A stretch of 64,000 nucleotides of DNA. Origin: Sphingomicrobium marinum. Its GTDB lineage: Bacteria > Pseudomonadota > Alphaproteobacteria > Sphingomonadales > Sphingomonadaceae. The translations under genes and the position numbers were made by a program. The notes under the pieces are model-generated. The model ran no database searches and was not told where the DNA came from. It worked only from the letters and a program-made list of their open reading frames with translations. Of this stretch, positions 33,752-42,187 are shown in pieces (the first letter of the stretch is position 1; every line of letters begins with the position of its first letter). The DNA lies in contig NZ_JANPVQ010000001.1 in the NCBI RefSeq assembly GCF_026157105.1, forward strand, positions 1,791,501 to 1,855,500, read 5' to 3'.

Positions 33752-35026
33752 TTAGCCCGCACGCTCGATCATCGACAAGGCCCCAATGCTCGGCTGGACG
33801 CCCGCGATCTTCGCTCTGGCGGCGGCGCGGCGGAATGCAGCGGGGTAGATCTTGTCGAACAGGCGGCTCATTGCCGCATCCCAGCTGAAGCTTTCCGCCA
33901 GGGCACGCGCGTTGCGGCTCATCGCTTCGCGGTCGCCGTTCCAGACGTGCAAGATCGCATCCTTGAGCGCCTCGGGATTGCCCGGCTCGGCCAGGCTGCC
34001 CGCCTCGGGCGGCACGCGGTCGATCATTGCGCCGGCACGCACTCCGACGACGGGCAGACCGCACGCCTGCGCTTCCAGCGTCGAGATGCCGAAGGTCTCA
34101 TGTGCCATTCCCGACAGGAACAGGTCGGCGCTGGCCTGCCATTCGGCCAGTTTGGCGCGGTCCGCGACATAGCCGCAGGCGCGCACCGGGAATTCGCGGC
34201 CCATCGCGTCGATCTCGTCGCGCAGTGGGCCATCGCCGAACATGATCAGTCGCGCGCCCAGTTCCTTGGGCAGGCGGGTAAAGGCGTCGACCACCAGGTC
34301 CGCCCCTTTTTCCTGATCGAGCCGCCCGACATAAATAAACAACGGCGTATCGGGACCGGCACCGACCAGCGCGCGCTTTTCGTCGCTGCGCCGGTCGGGA
34401 TGGAAGGTGTGGCGGTCGACCCCGCGGTGCATGCGATGGACGCGGCCGACACCAAGCTCGCGAAGCCGCTTGCCGCCGCCATGCTCGCTCATCGCGTAGA
34501 CCGCGTCGAACTTGGAATAAAGCCGCTTGCAATAGCGATAGGCCACACGCCCGCCCCACTTGGCGACACCCTCGCCCGGCCACTTCCAGTCGCGCAGCGT
34601 ATGTTCGATATAGACGGTGGGAAAATCGGTGCAGTAGCCGCCGACCGTCGCCGTGCCGGCATGCTTCTTGGCGTGCTTTAGTGCCTGCCAGGGAAGATTG
34701 TAGGCGTCCTGGCATTCGATCAGGTCGGGTCGATAGTCCGCCAGCACTTCGCGCACCTTTCGGTTGCGCAGGAGCAGGCGGTAATTGGTCCGCTTTGGCA
34801 CCAACGGCGACTTGATATAGGCGGTGATCGCACGCCCTTCGTCGCTGACGACGATATCGTCCGCAGGGCCTGGCACGATCAGCAAATGGTGGTGCGGTGT
34901 CTTCTCGAGGATATGACGACGCTTGCGGCGAATATACGTGCCGATCCCGCCGCCCGTCTCCGACCAGCTTTGCGTCAAATCGCAGATCATCAGCGATTGC
35001 GGGTCGCGTTCAGCGGGCACCAGCAT
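33752..35026 (-). CDS. Glycosyltransferase family 4-like (GT-B)
   Basis: The 424-residue protein has a GT-B fold. The N-terminal domain begins with the acceptor-loop motif SWSETGGGIGTYIRRKRRHI. The C-terminal nucleotide-sugar domain has FIYVGRLDQEKGADLVVDAF and the E-x7-E motif in HETFGISTLEAQACGLPVVG. Related enzymes add mannose or glucose to lipids or polysaccharides. There are no polysaccharide genes beside it, so the acceptor is unknown. It stands alone upstream of the exported charged protein. Confidence 0.88.
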   Translation of the reverse strand: MLVPAERDPQSLMICDLTQSWSETGGGIGTYIRRKRRHILEKTPHHHLLIVPGPADDIVVSDEGRAITAYIKSPLVPKRTNYRLLLRNRKVREVLADYRPDLIECQDAYNLPWQALKHAKKHAGTATVGGYCTDFPTVYIEHTLRDWKWPGEGVAKWGGRVAYRYCKRLYSKFDAVYAMSEHGGGKRLRELGVGRVHRMHRGVDRHTFHPDRRSDEKRALVGAGPDTPLFIYVGRLDQEKGADLVVDAFTRLPKELGARLIMFGDGPLRDEIDAMGREFPVRACGYVADRAKLAEWQASADLFLSGMAHETFGISTLEAQACGLPVVGVRAGAMIDRVPPEAGSLAEPGNPEALKDAILHVWNGDREAMSRNARALAESFSWDAAMSRLFDKIYPAAFRRAAARAKIAGVQPSIGALSMIERAG

Positions 35027-35194
35027 CGATTTACCTCTCTTCCCCCGTCACAACGCGACTTCTGTCGGAATTTTTTACGCTTGCACCAAGCTGGCCGAAG
35101 CGCGTTAACGCAGAAACGTTAGATTTTCGGGCTTTTTCAAAACTGGCACGGGGTGTGCAAAGTATTTGGCGTCCACACACTGGTTCCACAAACC

Positions 35195-35246
35195 ATAAGA
35201 GGGACGGCGCAGCGATATCTGGTCTCGCTCCGCCGTCCCTTCTTAT
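35195..35246. terminator. Long hairpin between glycosyltransferase and grxD genes
   Basis: An imperfect stem of about 20 bp pairs ATAAGA-GGGACGGCG-c-AGCGA with TCGCT-c-CGCCGTCCC-t-TCTTAT around a nine-base loop. It lies 22 bp past the grxD stop. Neither flank has a strong T-run, so it may be a processing or stabilising structure or a weak bidirectional terminator. The rest of the 241-bp gap shows nothing else. Confidence 0.55.
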
Positions 35247-35267
35247 TTGTGCGAACGGCAAGACCGC

Positions 35268-35591
35268 TCAGCCTTCGGCTTTTTCGATACCGAAGAGCTG
35301 GTGCAATTCACCGCTTTCGAACATTTCCATCATGATGTCGCTGCCGCCGACGAATTCGCCCTTCACATAAAGCTGGGGAATGGTCGGCCAGTCCGAGTAG
35401 GCCTTGATGCCTTCACGGATTTCCATGTCCTGCAGGACATCGACCGTTTCGAACTCGACCCCAAGATGCTGGAGGATTGCCACCGCGCGGCTGGAAAAGC
35501 CGCATTGCGGGAACAGCTCGCTTCCTTTCATGAAAAGGACCGTGTCGTGCTCCTTCACGGTCTGGTCGATACGGGTCTTTACGTCGCTCAT
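35268..35591 (-). CDS. grxD: Monothiol glutaredoxin, Grx4/GrxD type
   Basis: The 107-residue protein carries an [2Fe-2S] cluster with glutathione for Fe-S delivery. The active site is C30-GFS (FPQCGFSSRAV), preceded by VLFMKGS, and followed by the GSH-binding motifs WPTIPQLYVKGEFVGG and SDIM. It overlaps the BolA gene by 1 bp; Grx-BolA pairs form a heterodimeric cluster carrier, so the operon encodes both partners. Confidence 0.96.
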   Translation of the reverse strand: MSDVKTRIDQTVKEHDTVLFMKGSELFPQCGFSSRAVAILQHLGVEFETVDVLQDMEIREGIKAYSDWPTIPQLYVKGEFVGGSDIMMEMFESGELHQLFGIEKAEG

Positions 35592-35833
35592 CAGTCTTCC
35601 TCTTGTGGCACGCGCGTTACCAGTTGGAGCGCATGCAACTCTCCGCCCATGCGGCCGCCCAGCGCGGCATACACCATCTGGTGCTGTCGAACGCGGGGCT
35701 TTCCGGCAAATTCCTTACTGATAACCGTGGCAGAATAATGGTCGCCGTCGCCGGCGAGGTCGGTGATCTCCACGTCCGCGTCGGGCATGGCCTCCTTGAT
35801 CAGCCGCTCGATATCGGCGGCGGCCATCGGCAT
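35591..35833 (-). CDS. BolA family protein
   Basis: The 80-residue protein has the BolA fold: LIKEAMPDADVEITDLAGDGDHY, then ATVISKEFAGKPRVRQHQMVYAAL with the conserved H in RVRQHQMVY. With monothiol glutaredoxin it forms the Fe-S regulatory or transfer pair. It overlaps its neighbours on both sides by 1 bp (grxD downstream, the zeta subunit upstream), so all three are translationally coupled. Confidence 0.94.
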   Translation of the reverse strand: MPMAAADIERLIKEAMPDADVEITDLAGDGDHYSATVISKEFAGKPRVRQHQMVYAALGGRMGGELHALQLVTRVPQEED

Positions 35834-36159
35834 TAATCGAGGCTTTCGATAAAGTGTCGGCGGGCTTCGACTTCCTTGTGCTCGAGCTCCTGGCGGACGG
35901 TCGCATCGTCAATATCGATACCCGCACCGGTCAGGTCGCCAAGGACTTTCCGAATGACGTCTTCATCGCCGGCCTCTTCGAAATCGGCGCGAATGACGTC
36001 CTTGGCGTAGGCTTCCGCCTCGACTTCGGACAAGTTCATCTTGTCCGCCGCCCACAGGCCAAACAGCCTGTTGCGCCGGGCGATGACTTTGAACTGCATT
36101 TCCTCGTCGCGCGCGAACTTGGTTTCGAACGCCTTTTCGCGGTCGTTGAAATCGGTCAT
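35833..36159 (-). CDS. F1-ATPase zeta inhibitor (DUF1476)
   Basis: The 108-residue protein (MTDFNDREKAFETKFARDEEMQFKV at its start) matches the alphaproteobacterial zeta subunit. That subunit blocks ATP hydrolysis by F1-ATPase through its N-terminal inhibitory segment, with a four-helix C-terminal part (FGLWAADKMNLSEVEAEAYAKDV). It is encoded away from the atp operon, beside bolA-grxD, a neighbourhood often seen in this class. AGGGGGAAC lies upstream of the ATG. Confidence 0.92.
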   Translation of the reverse strand: MTDFNDREKAFETKFARDEEMQFKVIARRNRLFGLWAADKMNLSEVEAEAYAKDVIRADFEEAGDEDVIRKVLGDLTGAGIDIDDATVRQELEHKEVEARRHFIESLD

Positions 36160-36233
36160 TGTTGTTCCCCCTCGGGTGTGTCGTTTCGCGCGAGATAGGG
36201 TCGGGCGGCCGCGAAGGCAATGCGGCCGTCGCC

Positions 36234-37568
36234 TTAATCCATTCCCGAAGCAGGCGCAGTTGCGGACGGAGCCACCAGCTGATTGCGCGCATTGAGGGCG
36301 GCCAGCGTCGTCGCATCCTTTTGATAACGATCTTGCGAATAGGCGATCGGGCCATCGTGCGCGTGCGCGGTCATGTAAGTGACGTACACCGGCGTAGGCT
36401 CTGGAATAAGGATGTGGTGCTCGGTCTGATCCGTCTGGGGGATCGGCCCACCTTTATAGAGCCACTTGGCAAAACGGGCGTAATCCTCAACGCGCACGCA
36501 GCCATTCGATTTGGCGCGGTTGTCCAGGTCGAAGTATTCGGGCTTTTCGGTGTCGTGAAGATAGATGCCTTCCGGATTGGGGAAGTTGAACTTCATGTTG
36601 CCCATCGAATTGGTCGGCCCCGGACGCTGCCGGATCTTGAGCTCGCCGCGGCGGCCGGCACCTCGCCAGTCGACCGTCTTCGGATCGAGGACATTGGCGT
36701 TCACATCCCAGCTGTCGATGACTTCGTAGCCCTTGCCGTTCAGATAGCGATCGCCTTCCGCAAGATAACGGGCCGTAACGTTTTTCACGAGATGATTGGG
36801 AACGTGCCAGTAGGGATTGAAAGTAGCGCGATATATCACGCTGGCGATTTCCGGCGTGTAGAGTTGCGGCCCCTCTTCGGTTTTCCCGACGACGATCTTC
36901 ATGTGATCGACGAGGCGTCCCTGTTCATACATGTACATGCGCTGCGACGCGGAATCGACCACGACGAAGCGACCGCGCTTGGGAAAGGCGCGCGCCCGCG
37001 CAAGGCTGGCTTTCACCTTGTCGAGATCTTCGCCGGTCGGCGCTTCCTGCACCGCGGCCTTGCGCAAATTTTCGTAAAAGGCATTGAGCGTCAGCGTACG
37101 CTCGACATAAGCCGCAAGCGACGGGACCGCCGCGCCGTTTTTGAGATGGACACCGCGCGAAATCCGATCCGGACGCGCCCAATCGTCACCGTAGATGACG
37201 CCCGGCACCGGGGCCTGCAGGAAATCGACAAAATCGAGGAAGGCTGCGGTAAGGACCCGGTCGGCTGCCTTCTTGTCGGCGTCGCTACCCGTGCGGGCTG
37301 CAGAAATGGCCTGGTTGATTGCGGCGGCATCGGCCGCGCCCTTGGCATAACCTTCGACATGCGAAACAGCGAGACGCGTGGCGAGGATCGTAGCAGCGGC
37401 GAAGCCATCTTCGTCCGCGGTCCATTCGAGCGTCGCGTTAGCTACCGCCGGCACGCCTTGGGCATGCTGCTGCGAGGGGAACGCCGAAGCCTGTTGCGGC
37501 GGTGTGGCCTGCTGCGCAAACGCAGCGGCGGGCAGCACTAAACCGCTCAGAAAAGTAACAATTTTCAT
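36234..37568 (-). CDS. L,D-transpeptidase with long N-terminal domain
   Basis: The 444-residue exported protein has a signal peptide (MKIVTFLSGLVLPAAAFAQ). A helical N-terminal region precedes a YkuD domain (about 200-370) with FVVVDSASQRMYMYEQG, H338 (GIYLHDT) and nucleophile C357 in KSNGCVRVED. The organisation is that of YcbB/LdtD-type enzymes, but the usual peptidoglycan-binding domain is not obvious. I start at MKIVTF, since the seven-residue extension breaks the signal peptide. The C-terminus ends after a Tyr/Ala-rich helix. Confidence 0.88.
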   Translation of the reverse strand: MKIVTFLSGLVLPAAAFAQQATPPQQASAFPSQQHAQGVPAVANATLEWTADEDGFAAATILATRLAVSHVEGYAKGAADAAAINQAISAARTGSDADKKAADRVLTAAFLDFVDFLQAPVPGVIYGDDWARPDRISRGVHLKNGAAVPSLAAYVERTLTLNAFYENLRKAAVQEAPTGEDLDKVKASLARARAFPKRGRFVVVDSASQRMYMYEQGRLVDHMKIVVGKTEEGPQLYTPEIASVIYRATFNPYWHVPNHLVKNVTARYLAEGDRYLNGKGYEVIDSWDVNANVLDPKTVDWRGAGRRGELKIRQRPGPTNSMGNMKFNFPNPEGIYLHDTEKPEYFDLDNRAKSNGCVRVEDYARFAKWLYKGGPIPQTDQTEHHILIPEPTPVYVTYMTAHAHDGPIAYSQDRYQKDATTLAALNARNQLVAPSATAPASGMD

Positions 37569-37778
37569 ATCTACGTAACGCCTCTTCACAAAATATCGGT
37601 TCCCGGTGCTCCGGTATACAACTTCAGCCTTTCAGCCGTTTTTTCAATAGGCTGCGGAACATTGACCTGCGCTTTACCACGGATCGGCGCAAGAAAGTCA
37701 CGGGTCAACGCAATAGCTATGACGTTACGGAACGCCAGCGCTCCCGCGCGATTGAGCGAATGACCAATCAAGGGGTAA

Positions 37779-38627
37779 ATGAGTATGAAAAAACTGATTT
37801 GTGCGGCTCTCGCAACGACTGCAATGGTGGCAACACCGGCGCAGGCCCGTGACGGCAGCCCTTATTTCGCTCTCGATGGCGGTGTGATGACCGTCAATGA
37901 TGTCGACCTCGACATCGTCGGTGTAGGCGTCGAAAACGACCTCACAAACGAATATGAGGATTACGGCTCGACCTTCTCGGCCCGCGTGGGCTACGACTTC
38001 GGCGCGTTCCGCCTCGAAGCAGAAGGCAACTACAGCAAGATCGGCGTCGAAACGACTTCGTTCGATCCGGTCCTTGTCGCTGCCGACATTTCCGATTTCA
38101 ACAGCCTGCCTGCACAGGGCGACATGAGCACCTTTGCGGGCTTTGCCAACGCGCTTATCGACCTTGGCGACGATGACGGCTTCCAGTTCAGCGCTGGTGG
38201 TGGTGTCGGCTTCATGTCGGTCGACCACGACTTTGCGCTGACGCAGGACTTTAGCGTTGATGACCGCGACAGCGGCTTTGCCTGGCAGCTGCTGGCCGAA
38301 GTGCGCAAGGCCGTCAGCCCCAACCTCGACCTGGGTGTCCGTTACCGTTACCTCAACGGGCCGGAATTCACCTATGACGTGGCTGGTCTTGAAGTGAACG
38401 GTGAAAGCCCGCGTGGCCACAGCCTGATGGGCTCGCTCACCTTCAACTTCGGTGGTGCAACGCCGCCGCCGCCGCCGCCGCCGCCTCCCCCGCCCCCGCC
38501 GCCTCCGCCGCCCCCGGCGACGCAGACGTGCCCGGACGGTTCGGTGATCCTGGCGACCGAGGCTTGCCCGCCGCCTCCGCCGCCTCCGCCTCCGCCCCCG
38601 CCGCCGCCTGAGCCCGAGCGCGGCTAA
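37779..38627 (+). CDS. Outer-membrane beta-barrel with polyproline tail, no OmpA domain
   Basis: The 282-residue protein has a signal peptide (MSMKKLICAALATTAMVATPAQA). Then comes an eight-strand-like barrel (YFALDGGVMTVNDVD, FSARVGYDFGAFRLEAEGNY, ADISDFNS, LDLGVRYRYLNGPEF) with a terminal strand MGSLTFNFGG. It continues with 18 prolines, a Cys-bracketed loop (CPDGSVILATEAC), 14 prolines and EPERG. Sphingomonad OmpA-type porins often place a peptidoglycan-binding OmpA domain after such proline runs; here the gene stops instead, with no sign of a frameshift remnant. Start at 37785 is also possible. Confidence 0.85.
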   Translation: MSMKKLICAALATTAMVATPAQARDGSPYFALDGGVMTVNDVDLDIVGVGVENDLTNEYEDYGSTFSARVGYDFGAFRLEAEGNYSKIGVETTSFDPVLVAADISDFNSLPAQGDMSTFAGFANALIDLGDDDGFQFSAGGGVGFMSVDHDFALTQDFSVDDRDSGFAWQLLAEVRKAVSPNLDLGVRYRYLNGPEFTYDVAGLEVNGESPRGHSLMGSLTFNFGGATPPPPPPPPPPPPPPPPPPATQTCPDGSVILATEACPPPPPPPPPPPPPPEPERG

Positions 38628-38633
38628 GCGGAA

Positions 38634-38693
38634 AACGCCAAGCACTTGGCGTTCTAACAAGAAGAGGTCGACCTTCGGGTCGGCCTCTTTTTT
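38634..38693 (+). terminator. Inverted repeat and terminator after the barrel gene
   Basis: A perfect nine-base stem AACGCCAAG/CTTGGCGTT (38634-38653) is followed by hairpin AGAGG-t-CGACC-ttcg-GGTCG-g-CCTCT and six T (38663-38693). The second is a textbook terminator with a UUCG tetraloop. The first may protect the mRNA 3' end. Confidence 0.9.
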
Positions 38694-38967
38694 ATTGCGA
38701 GAAGAAGCGGAAGGCTGCGATCACGGCCACGATGGCGAGTAGCGCGAAATCTCGCCGACGATCGCTTAGTCGAACAAGGGGCGACACTTGGTCGACAATT
38801 GCCGATCGAGCCAAGTCGTAGATGATCGCTGAAATGGCGCCAATGGCCAGCACGAGCATGAAATGCCTGCCCGAAATGCCAAGAGCGATAGCGCCGAACA
38901 GGATGAACGACGGTATCTGCCAGCAGCCGGCCGGCATCAGCGGCTTTTTTGCGGCGCGGTCGTCCAC
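38692..38967 (-). CDS. Small membrane protein, 91 aa
   Basis: The protein has a polar start (MDDRAAKKPLMPAGCWQIP) and two or three hydrophobic segments (SFILFGAIALGISG, FMLVLAIGAISAIIYDLARS, FALLAIVAVIAAFRFF). No family is recognised. It follows the quinone oxidoreductase by 2 bp on the same strand and may belong to that operon. Its 3' end lies in the T-run of the convergent terminator. Confidence 0.6.
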   Translation of the reverse strand: MDDRAAKKPLMPAGCWQIPSFILFGAIALGISGRHFMLVLAIGAISAIIYDLARSAIVDQVSPLVRLSDRRRDFALLAIVAVIAAFRFFSQ

Positions 38968-38969
38968 GC

Positions 38970-39968
38970 CTAGTCCATTGTAACGACGAGTTTTCCAATC
39001 GCCTTGCGCGCCGCCATGGCCGCGATGGCTTCGCCGCCTTTTTCAAGCGGGAAAGTGCCGGTCACGCGCGGATTGATCTTTCCCTCGGCCCACAAATCGA
39101 ACAGCGCTTTGACGTGCGCCGCGTTGGCCTTGGGATCGCGCGCCGCAAACGCACCCCAGAAAACCCCGCGCACGTCGCAGCTTTTCAGGAGCGTGAGATT
39201 GAGCGGCAGCTTGGGGATGCCCGCAGGGAACCCGATCACCAGGTATCGCCCTTCCCACGCGATCGAGCGCAAGGCGGGTTCGCAATAATCGCCGCCCACG
39301 GGATCGTAGATGACATCGAAGCCGTCGCCGCCCGCCACCTTCTTGAAATCGGCGGCCAGTGCCTTGCTCGCTTCCTTGTCGAAGGGTCCGCGGTCGTAGA
39401 CGATACAGTCGTCGGCGCCCGCATCGCGCGCCGCGCGGGCTTTTTCGGGGCTCGAGACCGCAGCGACGACGCGCGCCCCCTTGGCTTTGCCCAGTTCGAC
39501 CGCCGCAAGCCCAACGCCTCCCGCCGCACCGAGCACGAGCAGGTTTTCACCTTCCTTCAGCTCGCCGCGATCGTAGAGCGCGTGGATCGACGTGGCGTAA
39601 GTCAGTAAAAACGCCGCGCCGTCCCTGAACTTGATGTTCTCGGGCAGCGGGATGGCGCTGGCCGCGGGAATGACGATCTGTTCGGCAAGCCCGCCAAAGC
39701 CCGGCACCGCGATGATCCGATCGCCTTCGCTCCAGCCTTCGACACCGTCACCCACGGCCGCGACTGTGCCCGCGATCTCGCCGCCGGGCGCGAAAGGACG
39801 CGGCGGACGCATCTGGTAGAGGTCCTGAATGATCAGCACGTCGGGATAGTTGATCGCCGCCGCCTTCACGTCGACCAGCAGTTCACCTGGACCCGGCGAA
39901 GGGCTGTCGACTTTGTCGAGCTGCAGCGTCTCGGGCCCGCCCGGTGCGTGGCTGCGCAGCGTGCGCAT
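38970..39968 (-). CDS. Zinc-independent quinone oxidoreductase (MDR family)
   Basis: The 332-residue protein is a medium-chain reductase: GroES-like N-terminus (GPGELLVDVKAAAINYPDVL; PGGEIAGTVAAVGDGV) and Rossmann NADPH site LLVLGAAGGVGLAAVELGKA, with VRGVFWGAF near the C-terminus. Zinc ligands are absent, as in NADPH:quinone or enoyl reductases. The ATG at 39968 overlaps the scoB stop by 1 bp (TGATG), so it is the last gene of the CoA-transferase operon or the last but one. Confidence 0.9.
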   Translation of the reverse strand: MRTLRSHAPGGPETLQLDKVDSPSPGPGELLVDVKAAAINYPDVLIIQDLYQMRPPRPFAPGGEIAGTVAAVGDGVEGWSEGDRIIAVPGFGGLAEQIVIPAASAIPLPENIKFRDGAAFLLTYATSIHALYDRGELKEGENLLVLGAAGGVGLAAVELGKAKGARVVAAVSSPEKARAARDAGADDCIVYDRGPFDKEASKALAADFKKVAGGDGFDVIYDPVGGDYCEPALRSIAWEGRYLVIGFPAGIPKLPLNLTLLKSCDVRGVFWGAFAARDPKANAAHVKALFDLWAEGKINPRVTGTFPLEKGGEAIAAMAARKAIGKLVVTMD

Positions 39969-40609
39969 CAAAGATCGACCTCGTAACTCGCGGTGGTCTT
40001 CTCCGTGATCTCATCGACCGTGACGCCGGGCGCCAGTTCGATCAGGCGGAACGGACTGTCATGGTCTTTCCGGTGGAACACACCCAGGTCGGTAATGATC
40101 ATTTCGACGACGTTTTGCCCGGTCAGCGGCAGGTCGCACTCGGGTTTGAACTTGGGATCACCGTTCTTGGAGACGTGCTCCATCACCACGATGATCTTCT
40201 TCACCCCGGCCACCAGGTCCATTGCCCCGCCCATGCCCTTGATCATCTTGCCGGGGATCATCCAATTGGCGATGTCGCCATCTTGCGAAACTTCCATCGC
40301 GCCAAGCACGGTCAGGTCGATATGTCCGCCGCGGATCATCGCGAAGCTGGTGGCGCTGTCGAAATAGCTCGATTGCGGCAGTTCGCTGATGGTCTGCTTG
40401 CCGGCGTTGATAAGATCGGCATCGACCTCGTCCTCGTAGGGGAAAGGCCCGATACCCAGCATGCCGTTTTCCGACTGTAGGGTCACCGTCTTGCCGTCAG
40501 GGATATAATTGGCGACCAGCGTCGGAATGCCGATGCCCAGATTGACGAAGTAGCCGTCTTCCAGTTCCTCGGCGGCACGCGCCGCCATCTGGTTACGATC
40601 CCAAGGCAT
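39968..40609 (-). CDS. scoB: 3-oxoacid CoA-transferase subunit B
   Basis: The 213-residue beta subunit transfers CoA from succinyl-CoA or acetyl-CoA to 3-oxoacids. It begins MPWDRNQMAARAAEELEDGY and has VNLGIGIPTLVANYIP and the catalytic Glu in LQSENGMLGIGPFP. The start at 40609 overlaps the DUF5076 stop by 1 bp. The alpha subunit lies about 1.5 kb upstream, separated by two coupled genes, which is unusual because the subunits are normally adjacent. Confidence 0.93.
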   Translation of the reverse strand: MPWDRNQMAARAAEELEDGYFVNLGIGIPTLVANYIPDGKTVTLQSENGMLGIGPFPYEDEVDADLINAGKQTISELPQSSYFDSATSFAMIRGGHIDLTVLGAMEVSQDGDIANWMIPGKMIKGMGGAMDLVAGVKKIIVVMEHVSKNGDPKFKPECDLPLTGQNVVEMIITDLGVFHRKDHDSPFRLIELAPGVTVDEITEKTTASYEVDL

Positions 40610-40905
40610 CAGTTCGCTTCTCCTTCCCCGTCGGTAGGGTTTTGCAGTTCGGCCATCAGCCCGGCCATGATCGATTCGAAGGCGTCGCCCGCTTCGATGC
40701 CCTTGGCCTGCGCGAAAGCCATTGCGCCGTGCTTCATCAGGTCGACGCAAATCATCCCGAGCGCGAAAGGCTCGTCGATCGTCTCGGCATTGACGAGCAG
40801 CGTATTGGGGCCCTCGCGCCCCATGAAGATGCGGACAACTTCGTCGCTGTCGTCCAGCATGTTGCCGAGCGGCTCGATGTCGATGGTGGTGGCGTCGGCC
40901 ATCAT
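40609..40905 (-). CDS. DUF5076 family small protein
   Basis: The 98-residue protein (MMADATTIDIEPLGNMLDD...VRIFMGREGPNTLLVNAETI; FALGMICVDLMKHGAMAFAQ) matches DUF5076, an uncharacterised alphaproteobacterial family. It overlaps the SnoaL-like gene upstream (ATGA) and scoB downstream by 1 bp, so it is translated as part of the CoA-transferase operon. Its role there is unknown. Confidence 0.78.
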   Translation of the reverse strand: MMADATTIDIEPLGNMLDDSDEVVRIFMGREGPNTLLVNAETIDEPFALGMICVDLMKHGAMAFAQAKGIEAGDAFESIMAGLMAELQNPTDGEGEAN

Positions 40906-41402
40906 TCGTCTCCCTTGGCCGCGAGATCGGCGGGAACGGGAAGATCGGGTCCGGCAGGCTGCCAAAGGATCGTGTTCACTTTCCATTCGCCATCGATCTT
41001 CACCAGCTGGAAGCTGTTGACACCGGTGACGAGGATGTTGCCATCATGGCTCCCGGCACGGCCTTCATAGGCCGACCAGACATGGGCAAGATTGCCGAAA
41101 ATCTCGATGCGGTTGCCGGTTTCGAGTTCATGAAAGCCGCTGTCCATGAGGAGCTTTTCGGAGCGCTCGATATAACCATCCACGCTAAGCGGGAGCGGAC
41201 CATTCGGGCCGATGGGGGTCAGCGTAGCGTTCTCGGTCATCATCGAGCGCATGGCGTCCCAATCGCGTGCTTCGCCGACCGGGCCGGAAATCACCGCATA
41301 GACGGCGTCGATGCGGGCCTGGACGGCCGCTTCGTCACCGCTGTCCTGCGCCAGCCCGGGCGCGGTTGCGGCCAGCGCTGCAATACCAATCAGCTTCCTC
41401 AT
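40902..41402 (-). CDS. Exported SnoaL/NTF2-like protein
   Basis: The 166-residue protein has a short signal peptide (MRKLIGIAALAATAPGLAQ) and an NTF2-like fold. Seen are RIDAVYAVISGPVGEARDWDAMRSMM with TENATLTPIG, FHELETGNRIEIFGNLAHVWSAYEG and WKVNTILWQPA. Such domains bind or isomerise small ligands. It is coupled to scoA upstream (4-bp overlap) and DUF5076 downstream. An exported protein inside a cytosolic enzyme operon is odd. Confidence 0.8.
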   Translation of the reverse strand: MRKLIGIAALAATAPGLAQDSGDEAAVQARIDAVYAVISGPVGEARDWDAMRSMMTENATLTPIGPNGPLPLSVDGYIERSEKLLMDSGFHELETGNRIEIFGNLAHVWSAYEGRAGSHDGNILVTGVNSFQLVKIDGEWKVNTILWQPAGPDLPVPADLAAKGDE

Positions 41403-42121
41403 GCCACTTCCCTTTCACGCGTCGTCACGAACTCGATCTTCTTGTCATAGGGCGCGCCAAGGATCATGCGATTGACGAACACCGCGGGCAGATGGATGCA
41501 ATCGGGATCGAGGCTGCCGACCGGCACGATTTCCTCGACCTCGGCAACGCATACCTTGCCGCACGTGGCGGCAGGCAGGTTGAAGTTCCTTGCGGTCTTG
41601 CGGAACATGAGGTTGCCAGCCTCGTCCGCCTTCCAGCCCTTCACGATCGACAGGTCGGCGAAGATGCCGCGTTCAAGAATGTAGGTCTCGTTGACGCCAT
41701 CGCGATTGGGGAAGTCCTTATGCTCCTTGCCCTCGGCCACCACGGTGCCGACGCCCGTCTTGGTATAAAACCCGGGGATCCCTGCCCCGCCCGCCCGCAT
41801 GCGCTCCGCCAACGTGCCTTGCGGGCAGAATTCGACCTCGAGCTCCTTGGCGAGGAACTGGCGCTCGAACTCCTTGTTCTCGCCGACATAGGAGCTGATC
41901 ATCTTCTTTACCTGCTTGGTGCGCAGGAGCTTGCCGATGCCTTCGTTGTCGATGCCCGCATTGTTGGATGCGAAGGTAAGGTTCTGGACGCCGCTGTCCT
42001 TGATCGCATCGAGAAGTCGTTCTGGGATACCGCACAGCCCGAAACCGCCGGCTGCGATCAGCATGTCGTCCCGGAGCAAGCCATCGAGCGCTTCGGCAGC
42101 GCTGTCGTAGATCTTCTTCAT
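41399..42121 (-). CDS. scoA: 3-oxoacid CoA-transferase subunit A
   Basis: The 240-residue alpha subunit begins MKKIYDSAAEALDGLLRDDM and has the glycine-rich CoA motif IAAGGFGLCGIPERL. GAGIPGFYTKTGVGTVVAEGKE is also typical of the family. The start at 42121 is chosen over an 18-residue extension. It is the first gene of a five-gene operon, scoA, SnoaL-like, DUF5076, scoB and quinone oxidoreductase, in which every junction overlaps by 1-4 bp. Confidence 0.93.
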   Translation of the reverse strand: MKKIYDSAAEALDGLLRDDMLIAAGGFGLCGIPERLLDAIKDSGVQNLTFASNNAGIDNEGIGKLLRTKQVKKMISSYVGENKEFERQFLAKELEVEFCPQGTLAERMRAGGAGIPGFYTKTGVGTVVAEGKEHKDFPNRDGVNETYILERGIFADLSIVKGWKADEAGNLMFRKTARNFNLPAATCGKVCVAEVEEIVPVGSLDPDCIHLPAVFVNRMILGAPYDKKIEFVTTREREVA

Positions 42122-42187
42122 GAAATACGCCTCCTGTTCGCAGCAGGCGATAGGCGCTTCAATCTCGCTCGGCAACCGCCCGAGCGG

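Noticed and set aside
36159-37541. Long open frame antisense to the second L,D-transpeptidase
   Set aside because: The minus strand carries a complete YkuD enzyme with its active site; the antisense frame has only GC-driven composition.
37586-37771. Small minus-strand frame between the transpeptidase and the barrel gene
   Set aside because: It has no ribosome site or domain signal, and lies in the probable barrel promoter region.
38460-38627. Frameshifted OmpA C-terminal domain after the proline runs
   Set aside because: No OmpA motif appears in any frame after the stop, and a terminator follows directly.
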